64,000 bases of DNA, taken from positions 868,001 to 932,000 of the forward strand of contig NZ_JBBYXJ010000001.1 of assembly GCF_039655775.1 (NCBI RefSeq), written 5' to 3'. A model generated the notes under the pieces. That model was given only the letters and a program-made list of their open reading frames with translations, was not told the origin of the DNA and did no database searches. A program made the translations under genes and the position numbers. Source of the DNA: Iodidimonas sp. SYSU 1G8 (lineage in GTDB: Bacteria; Pseudomonadota; Alphaproteobacteria; SMXS01). Each line of letters begins with the position of its first letter. The first letter of the stretch is position 1. Below are positions 50,547-59,335 of this stretch, in pieces.

Positions 50547-51500
50547 ATGACTGCCGTTTCCTACACCCCTGAAACCAAGCTCTTCGTCATCCTGAATGCC
50601 GCATCCGGCAAGAAGGACGCCGACGACAAGCAGAAGATCATCGCCGAGATTTTCAACGAGGCTGGGCGCGCCCACGAGATCGTGCTGGTGAAGGAACCAT
50701 CGCGCATCGTGGAGATGGCGAAAGCGACCATCGCCAAGGCAAAGGCCGAAAATGGCGCCGTGGTCGTCGCGGGCGGCGACGGCACGATCAACGCGGTGGC
50801 GCAGGCCGTTCTGGGCAGCGGCTGCCCGTTCGGGGTGCTGCCGCAAGGCACGTTCAACTATTTCTGCCGGACCAATGGCATTCCGCTGGAAACCGAAGAC
50901 GCCGCGCGCGCGCTCCTGACCGCGCGGGTCAAGCCGGTACAGATCGGTTTCGTCAACGACCGGGTGTTCCTGGTCAATGCGAGCCTGGGGCTCTATCCGC
51001 AACTTCTGGAAGACCGTGAAGTCTTCAAGGAAACCCACAGCCGCAGCCGCTTCAATGCGTTCCGTTCGGGCGTCCTGACGCTCATGCGCTATCACCGGCA
51101 GCTGCGCCTTCAGATCGAGAGCCAGGGCGTGACCGAGGACGTCAAGACGCCAACCCTGTTCGTGGGCAACAATCCGCTGCAACTGGAACAGATCGGCATT
51201 CCGCTCGCGACCAGCGTCGAGACGGGTCATCTCGCCGCCATTCGGCTAAAGCCCATGGGTACGATGGCCATGCTGGGCCTGATGCTACGGGTGGTCGCTG
51301 GCCGACTGGGCGACGCCGAGAATGTCATCAGCTTCAGCTTCCGCCGGCTGACGGTGACGCCGAAAGGATTGTCCCGAAACCGGCGCATGAAGGTGGCGAT
51401 CGACGGCGAGATCGTCTGGCTGGACACGCCAATCGTCTTCAAGGTGGCGGACGAGCCGCTCTACACGCTGATCAGCGACGACGCGGAAGCCCCGGCATGA
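50547..51500 (+). CDS. Diacylglycerol kinase-family lipid kinase (YegS/DagK-like)
   Basis: 317 residues. NPxSG-type start reads ILNAASGKK; the nucleotide motif is VVAGGDGTINAVA and the second glycine motif LPQGTFNYFCR (Asn in place of the usual Asp-Asn order). SFSFRRLTVTP and VAIDGEIVWLDTP close the C-terminal beta-sandwich. It phosphorylates a lipid such as diacylglycerol or a sphingoid base. No clear Shine-Dalgarno precedes ATG 50547. It overlaps the next gene by 4 nt. Confidence 0.92.
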   Translation: MTAVSYTPETKLFVILNAASGKKDADDKQKIIAEIFNEAGRAHEIVLVKEPSRIVEMAKATIAKAKAENGAVVVAGGDGTINAVAQAVLGSGCPFGVLPQGTFNYFCRTNGIPLETEDAARALLTARVKPVQIGFVNDRVFLVNASLGLYPQLLEDREVFKETHSRSRFNAFRSGVLTLMRYHRQLRLQIESQGVTEDVKTPTLFVGNNPLQLEQIGIPLATSVETGHLAAIRLKPMGTMAMLGLMLRVVAGRLGDAENVISFSFRRLTVTPKGLSRNRRMKVAIDGEIVWLDTPIVFKVADEPLYTLISDDAEAPA

Positions 51501-52321
51501 AGCTGATCCAGATATCGGACACGCATTTCGGTACGGAACAGCCGCCTGTCGTCGAGGCTTTGCTGGAACTGGTTACGGAGGCGGCGCCCGATCTGGTCGT
51601 CATGTCGGGCGACATCACCCAGCGCGCACGCCGCGACGAGTTCGACCGGGCGCGTGCCTTCGTCGACCGGCTGCCTGTGCAACGGGTAATGGTCATTCCG
51701 GGAAATCACGACATCCCGCTGTATAACCTGCCCGCACGGCTCTTCGCGCCCTATGGCGGTTTCAGCCGGGTGTTCGGCGAGGAGCTCGAGCCTTCCCACG
51801 ACACCGACGACGCGCTCATCATCACCGTGCGTACCACGCGGCGTTACCGGCACGTGGATGGCGAAGTCTCCCGCGCCCAGATCGAGGCCGTCGCGGCGCG
51901 GTTGCGCAAGGCTCGCGACTCGCAGTTGCGGATCGTCGTCACGCATCAGCCGGTGTGTGTCCAGCGACCCCAGGACGAGGTCGATCTGCTGCACGGCCAC
52001 AAGGCCGCCATCGCCGGCTGGTCGGCGGCGGGCGCCGATATCATCATGGGGGGGCATATTCACCTGCCCTATGTGTGCCCGCTGCACGAGACCAATGTAC
52101 GCCTGCCCCGCAAGATCTGGGCGGTACAGGCCGGGACCGCCACGTCGTGGCGAGTCCGGAACGAAGTCGGCAATTCGATCAATATCGTGCATTATGACAG
52201 CGGGGGCGTCTGCTCGGTGGAACGGTGGGATTTCCGGCCGGCCGAGAGTCGCTTCAGGCAAGCTGTCCGCCATGAATTGCATCTCGACGAAAGTCGGATA
52301 TATAAGTCAATTCACGAGTGA
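51497..52321 (+). CDS. Calcineurin-like metallophosphoesterase (CpdA/class III PDE-like)
   Basis: 274 residues. All metal motifs are present: ISDTHFG, SGDITQ, PGNHD, VVTHQP and GGHIHLP. This set is that of class III cyclic-nucleotide phosphodiesterases and related phospholipid phosphatases. Overlap of 4 nt (ATGA) with the lipid kinase points to translational coupling, so a lipid-phosphate substrate is as likely as cAMP. Cytosolic. Confidence 0.93.
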   Translation: MKLIQISDTHFGTEQPPVVEALLELVTEAAPDLVVMSGDITQRARRDEFDRARAFVDRLPVQRVMVIPGNHDIPLYNLPARLFAPYGGFSRVFGEELEPSHDTDDALIITVRTTRRYRHVDGEVSRAQIEAVAARLRKARDSQLRIVVTHQPVCVQRPQDEVDLLHGHKAAIAGWSAAGADIIMGGHIHLPYVCPLHETNVRLPRKIWAVQAGTATSWRVRNEVGNSINIVHYDSGGVCSVERWDFRPAESRFRQAVRHELHLDESRIYKSIHE

Positions 52322-52360
52322 CTTTAAGGCGGCTCCGTGCCGCCGCACGGGGAGAGTATC

Positions 52361-53638
52361 ATGAACGAGCAAGCAACCGGTTGCCCCTTCAAGTCGGCGG
52401 CCGAGATCAATTTCATGGATCCGGTGGTCCAGGAAAACTGGTTCCCCGCCTATGACGTGCTGCGCGAGGAAGCGCCGGTCTATTTCATGCCGGAAATCGG
52501 CATGTATGTGCTGACCCGTTACGAGGATATCGAGTACGTGGTGCGGCGCCCCGAGCTGTTCACGACCGGCCCGGACGTGCAGTCCACCGAACCGCTGATC
52601 AAGTTTCCCGAGAACCGCGCGATCTATGAGAAGACGGGCTGGAAGCGCTACACGCCGCTGGGCGAGAACCTGCCCAAGCACGCGCATTACCGCGAACTGG
52701 TGGACCCGAAGCTGACCATGTCGGCGGTGCGCACCCGCGAGCCGTTCATCCGCCAGACGATCAATGAACTGATCGACAGCTGGATCGACAAGGACGAAAT
52801 CGAGTTCATGCGGGACTTCGCCGAGCCCTTGCCGATGATCGTCATCGCCGAGTTGCTGGGCTTCCCGCGCATGGACTTGCCCATGCTGAAGGAATGCTCG
52901 TTCGCGTGGGTGCTGCCGTTCTCGCGCGGCCTGACCCAGGAGCGCGAGCGGTGGGCGGTGGAGAAGCATATCGAGCTTCAGCACTATATTTTCGACACCA
53001 TCAAGGACAAGCGGAAGAACCCGAAGGACGACATCATCTCGCATCTCACCCAGACCGAGATCTTCGATGTCGAACTGGACCGAAAGCGCCCGCTGCACGA
53101 TCACGAGATGATCGGCATGATCGATCATTTGCTGATCGGCGGTAACGAGACCACGACCTTCGCCATTTCCAACGGACTCTGGCTGCTGTTCCGCTTCCCG
53201 GAGGTCTATGCCGAGCTTCAGGCCGACCGCGGCAAGATCAAGACCTTCGTCGAGGAGGTGCTGCGCCTGGAATCGCCGACGCAGGGTCTGTACCGCTTCG
53301 TCAGCCAGGATGTGGAAATCGGCGGCGTGAAGATTCCGAAGGGCGCGACGCTGAGCATCCGCTACGGCGCGGGCAACCACGATCACCGTCAGTTCCCCGA
53401 TCCCAACGTGCCCAAGCTGGACCGCAAGAACGCCGGCCGTCACCTGGCCTTCAGCCAGGGCGAGCACCATTGCCCCGGCGCCTCGCTCAGCCGTTTCGAG
53501 CAGAACTGCGCCTGGGACATCCTGCTCCAGCGGGTTCACAACATCCGCCCGGTTCCGGGCAAGAACGCCTATGACCACGTTCCGGGCATCTGGCTGCGGG
53601 CGCTGAAGGAACTGCACGTTACCTTCGACAAGGCCTGA
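52361..53638 (+). CDS. Cytochrome P450 monooxygenase (second)
   Basis: 425 residues. I-helix IGGNETTTFAIS, ExxR in EEVLRLESP and heme loop FSQGEHHCPG (Cys ligand) are intact. The Gln in the heme loop and the Cys-Pro are unusual but occur in some bacterial P450s. MNEQATGCPFKS starts the protein at ATG 52361, behind GGGGAG; a short GC hairpin (52328-52344) lies in the leader. Monocistronic, with a terminator after it. Only loosely similar to the P450 at 8114, so a different substrate is likely. Confidence 0.95.
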   Translation: MNEQATGCPFKSAAEINFMDPVVQENWFPAYDVLREEAPVYFMPEIGMYVLTRYEDIEYVVRRPELFTTGPDVQSTEPLIKFPENRAIYEKTGWKRYTPLGENLPKHAHYRELVDPKLTMSAVRTREPFIRQTINELIDSWIDKDEIEFMRDFAEPLPMIVIAELLGFPRMDLPMLKECSFAWVLPFSRGLTQERERWAVEKHIELQHYIFDTIKDKRKNPKDDIISHLTQTEIFDVELDRKRPLHDHEMIGMIDHLLIGGNETTTFAISNGLWLLFRFPEVYAELQADRGKIKTFVEEVLRLESPTQGLYRFVSQDVEIGGVKIPKGATLSIRYGAGNHDHRQFPDPNVPKLDRKNAGRHLAFSQGEHHCPGASLSRFEQNCAWDILLQRVHNIRPVPGKNAYDHVPGIWLRALKELHVTFDKA

Positions 53639-53655
53639 TCGTACCGCATGAATGA

Positions 53656-53688
53656 AGGGCGCCTGCCGTTCCGGCGGGCGCCCTTTTT
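53656..53688 (+). terminator. Rho-independent terminator after P450
   Basis: 13-bp stem with one G-T pair (53656-53668 with 53672-53684), tight loop and five T. It precedes the stop of the convergent SDR. Confidence 0.92.
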
Positions 53689-53697
53689 CGTGGCGTC

Positions 53698-54453
53698 TTA
53701 CAGGATCATGCCGCCATCGACGGAGAACACCGCGCCGGTGGCGAAGCGGGATTCATCGGACGCCAGATACAGCACGATGTTGGCGATGTCGCTGGGCTGG
53801 CCGATGAAGCCGATGGGGTGGCTCGCCTCGAACCCTTTCAGCATGGCGTCGGGATCGGGCACCTGTGCCAGCACCTTATCGATGATCGGCGTGCGGATGG
53901 CGCCGGGTGCGACGACGTTGGCGCGGATGCCGTAGCGGCTTTGGCCGCAATGCAGGGCGATCGACTTGGTGGCCGCGATCACCGCCGCCTTGGCCGCGTT
54001 GTAGGCGAACAGACCCGCGCTCGCCTTGATGCCGGCGCCCGAGGCGATGTTGACGATGGAGCCGCCCGTGCGCTTCATCAGGGCGATGCCGGTACGGCAG
54101 CCCCAGTAGACGCTGTCGACATCGACGGCGAAGGTCTGGCGCCACTGCTCCCAGCCGATATCCTCGACCGAGCCCATGAGGGTGATGCCGGCATTGTTGA
54201 CCAGCACGTCGAGCCGGCCGTGGCGATCCTCGATGGCGGCCATCACCGCTTCCCAGCGCGCGCCGTCGGTAACGTCATGGTGCAGGAACATCGCGTCGCC
54301 GCCGATCTCCCGCGCCGCCGCCTCGCCGGCCTGCGTGTCGATATCCGTCAGCACCACATGGGCGCCTTCCTCGGCCAGCCTGTCGGCGATGGCCCTGCCC
54401 AGACCCGAAGCCGCGCCGGTCACCAGCGCAATCTTGCCTTCAACCCGTCCCAT
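53698..54453 (-). CDS. Short-chain dehydrogenase/reductase (classical SDR)
   Basis: 251 residues with TGAASGLG, NNAG, the catalytic Ser in NIASGAG and YNAAK (Tyr, Lys). Asp after strand two (VVLTDID) favours NAD(H). ATG 54453 (MGRVEGK) follows AGGGGAG; the open frame to 54507 has no signal. Convergent with the P450, whose product it could oxidise. It resembles the SDRs at 10600 and 29720 in its start and end. Confidence 0.95.
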   Translation of the reverse strand: MGRVEGKIALVTGAASGLGRAIADRLAEEGAHVVLTDIDTQAGEAAAREIGGDAMFLHHDVTDGARWEAVMAAIEDRHGRLDVLVNNAGITLMGSVEDIGWEQWRQTFAVDVDSVYWGCRTGIALMKRTGGSIVNIASGAGIKASAGLFAYNAAKAAVIAATKSIALHCGQSRYGIRANVVAPGAIRTPIIDKVLAQVPDPDAMLKGFEASHPIGFIGQPSDIANIVLYLASDESRFATGAVFSVDGGMIL

Positions 54454-54763
54454 CAGATTCTCCCCTGTTGCAGCCAGCATCGGTTGACGGTTCGCAGCCG
54501 TCAACAACCGGATCGGCGGGCCCGAAAATCACGCCAATCGCGTCCGGATCGATACGCGCCTGTAAATAGTTCAATTTAAAGTATTTAGATACCACAAGCG
54601 GCGTATTTCGAGGGAACTTCACGTCCTTACAGAGTGTTCGTCTGCGGTGGAGGGAGAAGATCGGACAATAAAGCGGCGTCTGCCGCGGTCGATCTCTCCC
54701 GCAGCCGGCGCGCGAGACATGCCGGACAAGAATTCGCAAAGACACCTTTTGGAGGTTTGCACC
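54454..54763. other. 310-nt divergent intergenic region with an AT-rich block
   Basis: Between the leftward SDR and rightward SH3 gene. Bases 54560-54600 are strikingly AT-rich (TAAATAGTTCAATTTAAAG) and may hold the SDR promoter. A degenerate EcfG-type promoter follows at 54613. No open frame stands out. Confidence 0.65.
54613..54638 (+). promoter_or_regulatory. Possible EcfG-type promoter, GGAAC-N17-TGTT
   Basis: Perfect GGAAC at 54613 and TGTT (one base off CGTT) at 54635, 17 nt apart. It shares the string GGAACTTCACG with the candidate at 39598. It lies 125 nt upstream of the SH3 gene, a long leader if real. Confidence 0.35.
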
Positions 54764-55195
54764 ATGATGAAGAAAATCCTTGCCGGCACGGTCGTCGCTG
54801 CGGGCGCCCTTGTCGCTACCCTGCCGGCTCAGGCCGCCGAAGGGTTCACCACCTCGAGCATCGAACTTCGGTCGGGCCCCGGCGCGGAATACCCGCCCGT
54901 CGGCGTGATCGAGAACGACAGCGCGGTCGAAGTCAATGGCTGCCTGGAAAGCTGGAGCTGGTGCGACGTGTCCATCGGCGGCGATCGCGGCTGGGTCGAG
55001 GGCAACGCCCTCGCGCTGGAGTACCAGAGCACGCGCGGCGCGCTGGTGAAGATGGCGCCGCAGGCGAATGTGGGCGTCGTCACCTTCAGCTTCGACGATT
55101 ACTGGGACACGAACTACAAGACGCGCACCTTCTATAAGGAGCGCCCGCGCTGGCAGCAGTACTACAAGGAAACCTACCATCCGCTGCCGCGTTAG
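54764..55195 (+). CDS. Exported bacterial SH3 domain protein
   Basis: 143 residues. Signal peptide to about residue 24 (LPAQAAEG), then one SH3b domain: SIELRSGPGAEYPPVGVIEN, WSWCDVSIGGDRGWVEGN. Two Cys in the domain may pair. The C-terminal third (FSFDDYWDTNYKTRTFYKE) is rich in Tyr/Trp and charged. Likely periplasmic, perhaps peptidoglycan-binding. ATG 54764 follows GGAGG; extension to 54647 has no signal. Terminator follows. Confidence 0.9.
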   Translation: MMKKILAGTVVAAGALVATLPAQAAEGFTTSSIELRSGPGAEYPPVGVIENDSAVEVNGCLESWSWCDVSIGGDRGWVEGNALALEYQSTRGALVKMAPQANVGVVTFSFDDYWDTNYKTRTFYKERPRWQQYYKETYHPLPR

Positions 55196-55215
55196 GCCGG
55201 CAGGCTCACGGGATG

Positions 55216-55246
55216 AAGGCGCCGGAACCTGGTTCCGGCGCCTTTT
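55216..55246 (+). terminator. Rho-independent terminator between SH3 and rhomboid genes
   Basis: Perfect stem AAGGCGCCGGAA/TTCCGGCGCCTT of at least 12 bp, short loop, then TTTT on the plus strand and a run of A in front, so it may serve both convergent genes. Confidence 0.9.
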
Positions 55247-56125
55247 CTACGCGGTCATGGCCAGTGTCCATGCCAGGACGACCAGCGAGACCGCCGCCAC
55301 GCCGCACCAGATCTGAACGCGCCGGCGCGCGATGAGCGTCTGGCCGTAGCGGCCGGCAATCAAGCCGACAAGCGCGCCGACGAAGAACCCCGCCACGTGG
55401 GCCGAGACGTCCGTGCGCTCGCCCGCCGTGCCGAGGAAGACCAGCAGGGCCGCGCCGGCCGCGACGGGTCCCCAGCGGCGCAGCCCGCGATGCCAGGCCA
55501 GCGCGGAAGAGACCTGGTTGAAGCCGGCCAAAATCCCCAGAGCGGCGAAGACCGCGGTCGATGCGCCGATGGATGCGTGCGCGGCCGGGTTGATCAGGGC
55601 GTTGACGCCATTGCCCAGCGCGCCCGCCACCAGAATGGCGAACCATCCGGCGCCGGAGCCGAGCACCATGGTCACGAGGACGCCAACGGCGCTGCCCAGC
55701 ACCATGTTGCCGAGGATGTGGCTGGCGTCCGCGTGCAGGAAGAGGGCCGTCACCGCCCGCCACCATTCTCCCGATACAATCGCGCCCGCCTGCGCGGCGC
55801 CGTGCGCGGTCCAGCCGGTGCCGAACACGCCCCATGTGTCCACTGAGAAGAAGAAGAGCATGAGCGCCCAGACGGCGAGCAGCCCCTCGAGCCTTGGCAA
55901 GCGGCTGCGGAACGGCCTGCGCGCGCGTTGCCGGCGGCGTTCTTCCTCATCATAGGCGCCAAGCTGGCGCCGTGCCTCGGCCTCTGTTTCCGGGCTGGTA
56001 TAGAGCCCTATGCGATCATCCTCGCTGATCACGAAGGATGGGATCCCCAGCGCCGTCAGCACCAGCGCGTGCTGATCGGCATCGGCGACCGACATGCAGG
56101 CACGTACCTTGACAAGATCCATCAT
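55247..56125 (-). CDS. Rhomboid family intramembrane serine protease
   Basis: 292 residues. An N-terminal cytosolic segment (about 1-75, DUF2007-like, with basic RRRQRARRPFRSR), then six membrane helices. WWRAVTALFLHADASHILGNM gives the loop/helix-2 His-Asn pattern, SIGASTAVFAALG the GxS nucleophile and SAHVAGFFVGALVG the catalytic His. It cleaves membrane-embedded substrates. Complete family length. Convergent with the SH3 gene. No clear Shine-Dalgarno at 56125. Confidence 0.93.
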   Translation of the reverse strand: MMDLVKVRACMSVADADQHALVLTALGIPSFVISEDDRIGLYTSPETEAEARRQLGAYDEEERRRQRARRPFRSRLPRLEGLLAVWALMLFFFSVDTWGVFGTGWTAHGAAQAGAIVSGEWWRAVTALFLHADASHILGNMVLGSAVGVLVTMVLGSGAGWFAILVAGALGNGVNALINPAAHASIGASTAVFAALGILAGFNQVSSALAWHRGLRRWGPVAAGAALLVFLGTAGERTDVSAHVAGFFVGALVGLIAGRYGQTLIARRRVQIWCGVAAVSLVVLAWTLAMTA

Positions 56126-56242
56126 GGGAGGACGACATCCTGCGGATTGAGGGACCGTGACGCCGGTCCGGGGTCCTCACTTGTGGCCTGAGCTGGACGG
56201 TTTCAAGGGCAACCCGGACGATGCGCCGGCATCGCGGCCGGA

Positions 56243-56950
56243 TCAGTCACACTGGGCGAAGCTGCTCTGGATGCACAGCATGGCAAGCTGCTGGGCCTGG
56301 GTGATTTCATCCTTGCTCATCTGCTTGGCGACGCGGCGGCGCGCCGTGCTGGCCAGTTTCCAGCCGTTCGACGCGGCGAGGTCGAGCCACAGATAGGCGC
56401 GCACGGGATCGCGCTCGACGCCGCGCCCCGTCTCGTAAAGATTGCCAAGGCTGTAGCGCGCCGACGGGTTACCCCGCGCGGCGGCCAGACGATACCAGTG
56501 GAGCGCCTCCTGCGTGTCGGGCGGAACGCCCTGTCCCGTCTCGTACATGGTGCCGAGCGTGAACTGGGCGGATGAGTCGCCCTGCCCGGCCGCCAGCTTG
56601 TAGAGCCGAACGGCCTCGTCATAATCGAGCGGCACGCCCCGGCCCGTCATATAGAGCGCCGCCAGGCTGGACTGCGACACGGCAACGCCCTGTTCGGCCG
56701 CCAGACGGTACCAGCGCGCCGCCTCGACATAATCCTGCCGGACACCCTGGCCATTGGCATACATGATGCCGAGAATCGAAAACGCCATCACCTGTCCTGC
56801 TTCGGCAAGGCCGTGATAAAGGTTCGCCGCGACGGCGTAGTTGCCGCGCTGATAGGCGGTGGTCGCGTCCTGCAGCGTATTGGCGCTCGCCTGGCTAGGC
56901 AGGATCATGACGCCGAGGGCGACAACGGCCGCCCGCAAACGCACTCGCAT
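56243..56950 (-). CDS. Exported Sel1-like repeat (SLR) protein
   Basis: 235 residues. Signal peptide to about residue 23 (SQASANT). Five Sel1-type repeats of 36 residues follow, such as AFSILGIMYANGQGVRQDYV and ARYSLGNLYETGRGVERD. A Cys pair (CIQSSFAQC) ends the protein. SLR proteins mediate protein contacts in the periplasm. Upstream is divergent to the L,D-transpeptidase at 57118 (167 nt). Single gene. Confidence 0.93.
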   Translation of the reverse strand: MRVRLRAAVVALGVMILPSQASANTLQDATTAYQRGNYAVAANLYHGLAEAGQVMAFSILGIMYANGQGVRQDYVEAARWYRLAAEQGVAVSQSSLAALYMTGRGVPLDYDEAVRLYKLAAGQGDSSAQFTLGTMYETGQGVPPDTQEALHWYRLAAARGNPSARYSLGNLYETGRGVERDPVRAYLWLDLAASNGWKLASTARRRVAKQMSKDEITQAQQLAMLCIQSSFAQCD

Positions 56951-57117
56951 AATTGGCCTGTTCCCCCAAAAGTTGCAGCCCCATCAACGGGTTTAGCAGA
57001 AAGATACGGTGTTGTGGAGAGATCAGGGTCGGGAACACGACGTTGTGAGAAAGCCGGCGGCGGAACTTCGGCGCGCCATTGTGGTTCACCTCCGGTATTC
57101 ACGATCAATGGTGGCCA

Positions 57118-58107
57118 ATGTCCCTGCTTCGCGCGACCGCCCGTCACGGCGTCCTGCTCTGCCTCATCGCCTCTCCCACGCTAGCGGCGGAGCCCGATCT
57201 CAGCGCCGCCGCGGTCAATGGCGCCGTGTTCGACGGTACGGCGCCCGACACGGCCGAACGCAGCGCCCTCGCCATCAAGACCCAGGTGCTGCTCGACCGC
57301 CTGCATTTTTCGCCCGGCGTCATCGACGGCTACTGGGGCGAGAACGTTGCAAAGGCCATCGCCGCCTATGAGGAGGCGAACGGGCTGCAGGCCGATGGCC
57401 AGCTGGACTCGGAAGTCTGGGCGAAACTGACGGCGGCGGGCGATGCCGACATCATCACCATCTACACGCTTTCGGACGCGGATCTGAAGGAGCCCTATGT
57501 CGACGAGATACCGGAAGATTACGCGGCCATGGCGCAGCTGGAGCGCCTGTCCTTCACCGGTCCGGCGGAAATGCTCGCCGAGCGCTTTCACATGGACCGC
57601 AAGCTCTTCGACCTGCTCAACCCGGACGCCGCCTTCGACCAGCCCGGCGTGCCCCTGACGGTCACCGGGACCGGCGACGCGAAGCCGCAGGGCAAGGCCG
57701 CCACCATCGTCATTTCCCGCTCGAGCGGCTCGCTTCGCGCCCTCGACGCCGAGGAAAAGCTGCTGGCCTTCTATCCGGTCTCGGTCGGCAGCGATAGCGT
57801 GCCCAGCCCGACCGGCACGCACACCATCAAGAACGTGGTGCCCATGCCGAATTATGCCTACCGACCCGAGGTGAACTTCCAGCAGGGCCAGCTGACGGAG
57901 AACCTGATGATCCCGCCGGGGCCGAATGGTCCCGTCGGGTCTGTCTGGATCGGTCTCGACAAGCCGACCTATGGCATTCACGGGACAGCCGAGCCGTCGC
58001 CCATCGGCAAGCACTTTTCCCATGGCTGCGCGCGCCTGACCAACTGGGACGCCGAGGAGCTGGCCACGCTCGTCGCGCCTGGCATTACCGTGACTTTCGT
58101 GGACTGA
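57118..58107 (+). CDS. L,D-transpeptidase with N-terminal peptidoglycan-binding domain (ErfK/YkuD-type)
   Basis: 329 residues. Signal peptide to about residue 23 (ASPTLAAEP), a PG_binding_1 domain (about 45-100, LHFSPGVIDGYWGENV), a LysM-like segment (ERFHMDRKLFDLLN) and a YkuD domain with GIHGTAEPSPIGKHFSHGCARL containing the catalytic His and Cys. It would make 3,3-cross-links or anchor proteins to the wall. Gene 58112 starts 4 nt after its stop, so the two are co-transcribed. ATG 57118 lacks a strong ribosome site. Confidence 0.93.
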   Translation: MSLLRATARHGVLLCLIASPTLAAEPDLSAAAVNGAVFDGTAPDTAERSALAIKTQVLLDRLHFSPGVIDGYWGENVAKAIAAYEEANGLQADGQLDSEVWAKLTAAGDADIITIYTLSDADLKEPYVDEIPEDYAAMAQLERLSFTGPAEMLAERFHMDRKLFDLLNPDAAFDQPGVPLTVTGTGDAKPQGKAATIVISRSSGSLRALDAEEKLLAFYPVSVGSDSVPSPTGTHTIKNVVPMPNYAYRPEVNFQQGQLTENLMIPPGPNGPVGSVWIGLDKPTYGIHGTAEPSPIGKHFSHGCARLTNWDAEELATLVAPGITVTFVD

Positions 58108-58111
58108 GACC

Positions 58112-58816
58112 ATGCCGAAGCTGACCGCCGCCGTCCTCGCCGCTCTTTTCATCGCCGTCGTGATCATGGTGGTGGCCAGCAGAGAGAAAGCCGGAATCCA
58201 CGACCCTGCCGGGCCGGCGATGGCCACGGGCATGCTATCGGTGGCCAAGGCCGCGACCGCGCCGGCGAACGATCCTGCCGCATTGACGTGCGAGGAAGAA
58301 CTGAAGTCCCTCGGCGCCACCTTCGAGACGCTCGAGCCCATCGCCGAGCAGGACGGGTGCGGCGCCGAACGGCCGATGAAGCTCCTATCCGTCGGGATCG
58401 CACTCAAACCGGCGATCACCACGCGGTGCGAGGTGGCCAAGGCCCTGACGGTGTGGACACGCCACGTGGTGATCCCCTCCGCCGAACTTCACCTGGGCGC
58501 CAAACCGACGGCGATCTCGACGGGCGATTCCTATCAGTGCCGCCAGCGACGGGGCGACGGGGAGGTCAAGATGAGCGAACACGCGCTGGCGAACGCCGTG
58601 GACATCGGCGCCATCGAACTGGAGGGCCGCGAACCCATCGCGGTCATGGAGCAGGCCGAAGGCGACGACGCCGCTCGCGCCTTCCAGGCGGCGATTCGCG
58701 GCGGCGCCTGCGCCTATTTCACGACCGTTCTCGGGCCCGGGACAAACGCCGCCCACGCGGACCATCTGCATCTGGACATGATCCAGCGGGACAGCGGCTA
58801 CCGCATCTGCCAGTAG
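58112..58816 (+). CDS. Extensin-like C-terminal domain protein (M15-like fold)
   Basis: 234 residues with an N-terminal membrane/signal segment (about 4-22) and an extensin_C domain: CEVAKALTVWTRHVVIP, SYQCRQRRGDGEVKMSEHALANAVDIGAI and the closing HADHLHLD. The SEHAxxxAxDI and HxDHLHLD stretches are the metal-site layout of M15 peptidases, so a cell-wall hydrolase is likely. Four Cys could pair. Coupled to the L,D-transpeptidase. Confidence 0.9.
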   Translation: MPKLTAAVLAALFIAVVIMVVASREKAGIHDPAGPAMATGMLSVAKAATAPANDPAALTCEEELKSLGATFETLEPIAEQDGCGAERPMKLLSVGIALKPAITTRCEVAKALTVWTRHVVIPSAELHLGAKPTAISTGDSYQCRQRRGDGEVKMSEHALANAVDIGAIELEGREPIAVMEQAEGDDAARAFQAAIRGGACAYFTTVLGPGTNAAHADHLHLDMIQRDSGYRICQ

Positions 58817-58818
58817 GG

Positions 58819-59256
58819 TCAGGCGACCGAGAAGCGGTTGCCGCAATCGGCGCAAAGCCGATGGTCCATGTCGACATGCCCCTCTTCGGTCGCGGGCACC
58901 ACGTGGTGAGACCCGCATTTCGGGCAGGCCTTGCCCGCCGCCATGTCGACGATTTCCGACTGGGTCGAGATGCTTCGCATGTCGATGGCGTCACGCTCGC
59001 CCCAATGGGCGTCCATGTGGACTTCCACATGATCGACCGGCTCGAGGTATCCGGCCTGCAAAAGCCAGATGACGAAGGCTTCCCACTTCGGGAGCGCCTC
59101 GTTCGTGTCGAGAAACTCGGCGCGGGCGGAATCGATGCTGAAATCACGCAGCGCGCGGCCGAGAAAGCGGGGCACGTCATCCTGATAGCGGCCCGAACTG
59201 AACAGCACGATCTGCCCCTTGGCGCAGATGTGGTTGACAAGATCAGTCATTGTCAT
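58819..59256 (-). CDS. Unknown protein with C-terminal zinc ribbon
   Basis: 145 residues. The last 35 hold a four-Cys zinc ribbon: CPKCGSHH and, further on, CADCGN. The N-terminal part (HICAKGQIVLFSSGRYQDDV, then PKWEAFVIWLLQAGYLEPVDH) is an alpha/beta domain I do not recognise. ATG 59256 follows GGGAGGG. Convergent with the extensin-like gene (2-nt gap) and downstream of the Rieske gene. Confidence 0.75.
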   Translation of the reverse strand: MTMTDLVNHICAKGQIVLFSSGRYQDDVPRFLGRALRDFSIDSARAEFLDTNEALPKWEAFVIWLLQAGYLEPVDHVEVHMDAHWGERDAIDMRSISTQSEIVDMAAGKACPKCGSHHVVPATEEGHVDMDHRLCADCGNRFSVA

Positions 59257-59335
59257 GTCGCCCTCCCTTTCCCTGAACATAGGAACGGCGCGGCCCGCCG
59301 GTAAGGAGGGCCGCGCCGAAATCCCGCCGTCATGC

